Part shown: positions 5,383-6,152 of the stretch, one piece after another
Numbering within the stretch: position 1 is the first letter of the stretch
Layout of the letters: each line of letters opens with the position of its first letter
From: Crocosphaera chwakensis CCY0110
GTDB lineage: Bacteria > Cyanobacteriota > Cyanobacteriia > Cyanobacteriales > Microcystaceae
Assembly (NCBI RefSeq): GCF_000169335.1
Contig: NZ_AAXW01000114.1
Location: 1-6,152, forward strand
Direction of reading: 5' to 3'
DNA: 6,152 nucleotides
Notes under the pieces: generated by a model
What the model was told of the DNA's origin: nothing
The model's input: only the letters and a program-made list of their open reading frames with translations
Database searches by the model: none
Program-made: the position numbers and the translations under genes

Positions 5383-5847
5383 TTAAAGAACCTGATGAGT
5401 ATGAGAATGTTGCTTAACGTTATCTTCTGTTTTAACCACATTAACTGCATTTAAAACTCGCTTTTTCTCTAAAGAAAAATTCAAATCTTCTTTAACTGTT
5501 CCTAAAGGAATTAAAGACTTAGCGTCAGGACGAGTTTGATAAGTTCTAACAGCAGCAAAAGTCCGTTCGGTAAAATTATCACAAAACTGAGCATCATCAG
5601 GAAACTCTGCCGTTTTGGTCAAGGTTTCCCCCGTTAAAATCTCTCCAATAGACTTCGCGCAAGCTAATTCATAAGATGTGGGAATTCCTTTAAAAATAGC
5701 TTCTAAAGCAGCAGAGGGGATGGGTTCAATGACACGAACTTGATGAAACTCTCCATCATCTTTTAAAAAGCAGGTGGCTAACCCAAATACACAATAATTG
5801 TCCATAGAAATATCAGTCTGATTGGGTAATAATGTGGTGGTGGACAT
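5383..5847 (-). CDS. Conserved cyanobacterial protein of unknown function, 154 aa
   Basis: I recognise the general pattern from cyanobacterial genomes but know no function for it. After a short variable leader (residues 1-15) comes a well-ordered region: MDNYCVFGLATCF (15-27), VRVIEPIPSAALEA (37-50), KGIPTSYELA (53-62), a segment with AQFCDNFTERT (86-96) and VRTYQTRPDAKSLIPLG (100-116). The tail is KKRVLNAVNVVKTEDNVKQ (128-146) followed by HSHTHQVL. Four cysteines (19, 26, 63, 89) are spread out rather than in a CxxC pair. There is no signal peptide or membrane segment, so it should be soluble. The chosen start has GGAG 12 bases upstream (minus strand, complement of 5860-5863); the alternative M15 would remove only the variable leader. 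The gene is convergent with the HAD phosphatase and has its own upstream region. Confidence 0.8.
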   Translation of the reverse strand: MSTTTLLPNQTDISMDNYCVFGLATCFLKDDGEFHQVRVIEPIPSAALEAIFKGIPTSYELACAKSIGEILTGETLTKTAEFPDDAQFCDNFTERTFAAVRTYQTRPDAKSLIPLGTVKEDLNFSLEKKRVLNAVNVVKTEDNVKQHSHTHQVL

Positions 5848-6152
5848 CAGTAATCTTATCTCCGTAATCTTGAAATTAGCATTGAACGGTATTCAACTAA
5901 TTTTATCAGTGATGCTCTTACCTATTTCGTAATAGGACACAAATACATACCTTTTTATTAAGAACCGTTAAGAATATAATGATTACAATACTTTGCTCTA
6001 AAAATTAACTCTCTATCTTTTGGGAGAATTGCCTTTTGTTCCAATTCCTTATAATTACTTAACACATCCTACCAAAGTTAAAAACTTAAGGAAAATTTTA
6101 TGGAATGCTGAAACACTCTGCAATAAGGGGTTAGGGAGACTACATCGGCTTA
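5848..6152. other. Gene-free region at right edge
   Basis: These 305 bases carry no open reading frame I can support on either strand. They begin with the upstream region of the 154-residue gene (minus). On the plus strand there are two perfect TATAAT hexamers, at 5975-5980 and 6050-6055. The second has TTGCCT (6029-6034) as a four-of-six -35, but only a 15-base spacer. An ATG at 6100, after AAGGAAAATTTT, reads only M-E-C before a stop, and another at 6105 opens a nine-residue frame. The region probably holds the promoter and leader of a plus-strand gene beyond the window. Confidence 0.45.
5921..5936. promoter_or_regulatory. Short palindrome upstream of the 154-aa gene
   Basis: CCTATT (5921-5926) and AATAGG (5931-5936) form a perfect 6-bp inverted repeat around TCGT, 74 bases upstream of the 154-residue gene's ATG. 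On the minus strand a -10-like TAAAAT lies at 5900-5905, about 15 bases beyond it towards the gene, so the palindrome would sit in the -35 region. It could be an operator, but no named consensus matches. Confidence 0.25.

Noticed and set aside
6091..6152. Start of a plus-strand gene or a mobile-element end at the right edge
   Set aside because: The ATG at 6100 meets a stop after three codons and the one at 6105 after nine. No inverted repeat or known element end can be shown from the few bases available.

Overview
The window looks like chromosomal DNA from a cyanobacterium, most likely an AT-rich unicellular one of the Crocosphaera/Cyanothece type. The evidence is the low G+C content, two perfect HIP1 palindromes (GCGATCGC), AT-rich codon choice, degenerate 7-bp CAGT repeats of the kind scattered through cyanobacterial genomes, and several proteins whose closest remembered relatives are cyanobacterial. 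The genus is an inference from memory, not from a search. No insertion sequence, CRISPR array, tRNA, rRNA or phage gene was recognised, so this reads as a housekeeping region.

Layout, left to right. On the minus strand, 1-779 is the N-terminal part of DNA polymerase I (5' nuclease domain), cut by the window edge. A 270-bp divergent intergenic region (780-1049) holds the polA promoter, an NtcA-like palindrome and some small repeats and hairpins. On the plus strand there follow a 53-residue small protein (1050-1211), a mannose-1-phosphate guanylyltransferase (1255-2316), an ABC1/UbiB-family kinase-like protein with two C-terminal membrane segments (2512-4161), a 60-residue cyanobacterial small protein (4223-4405) and a HAD-superfamily phosphatase (4439-5311). 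A 154-residue protein of unknown function (5383-5847) lies on the minus strand, convergent with the HAD gene, and the two are separated by a symmetric nested stem-loop. The last 305 bases (5848-6152) contain no gene I can support.

How the genes relate. The guanylyltransferase makes GDP-mannose for glycan or exopolysaccharide synthesis. It is probably co-transcribed with the 53-residue gene 43 bases upstream. The ABC1 kinase gene has its own good sigma-70-type promoter, and the 60-residue and HAD genes follow it closely (61- and 33-base gaps), so the three may form one transcript. I see no evidence of a shared pathway across the window.

The most unusual signal is regulatory. Two perfect TGTA-N8-TACA palindromes, the consensus of the nitrogen regulator NtcA, occur in the window and both are intergenic. 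One covers the -10 box of polA. The other sits just behind the guanylyltransferase gene, with a correctly spaced -10-like hexamer pointing at the ABC1 kinase gene. I did not find a convincing new defence, mobile or biosynthetic system here.
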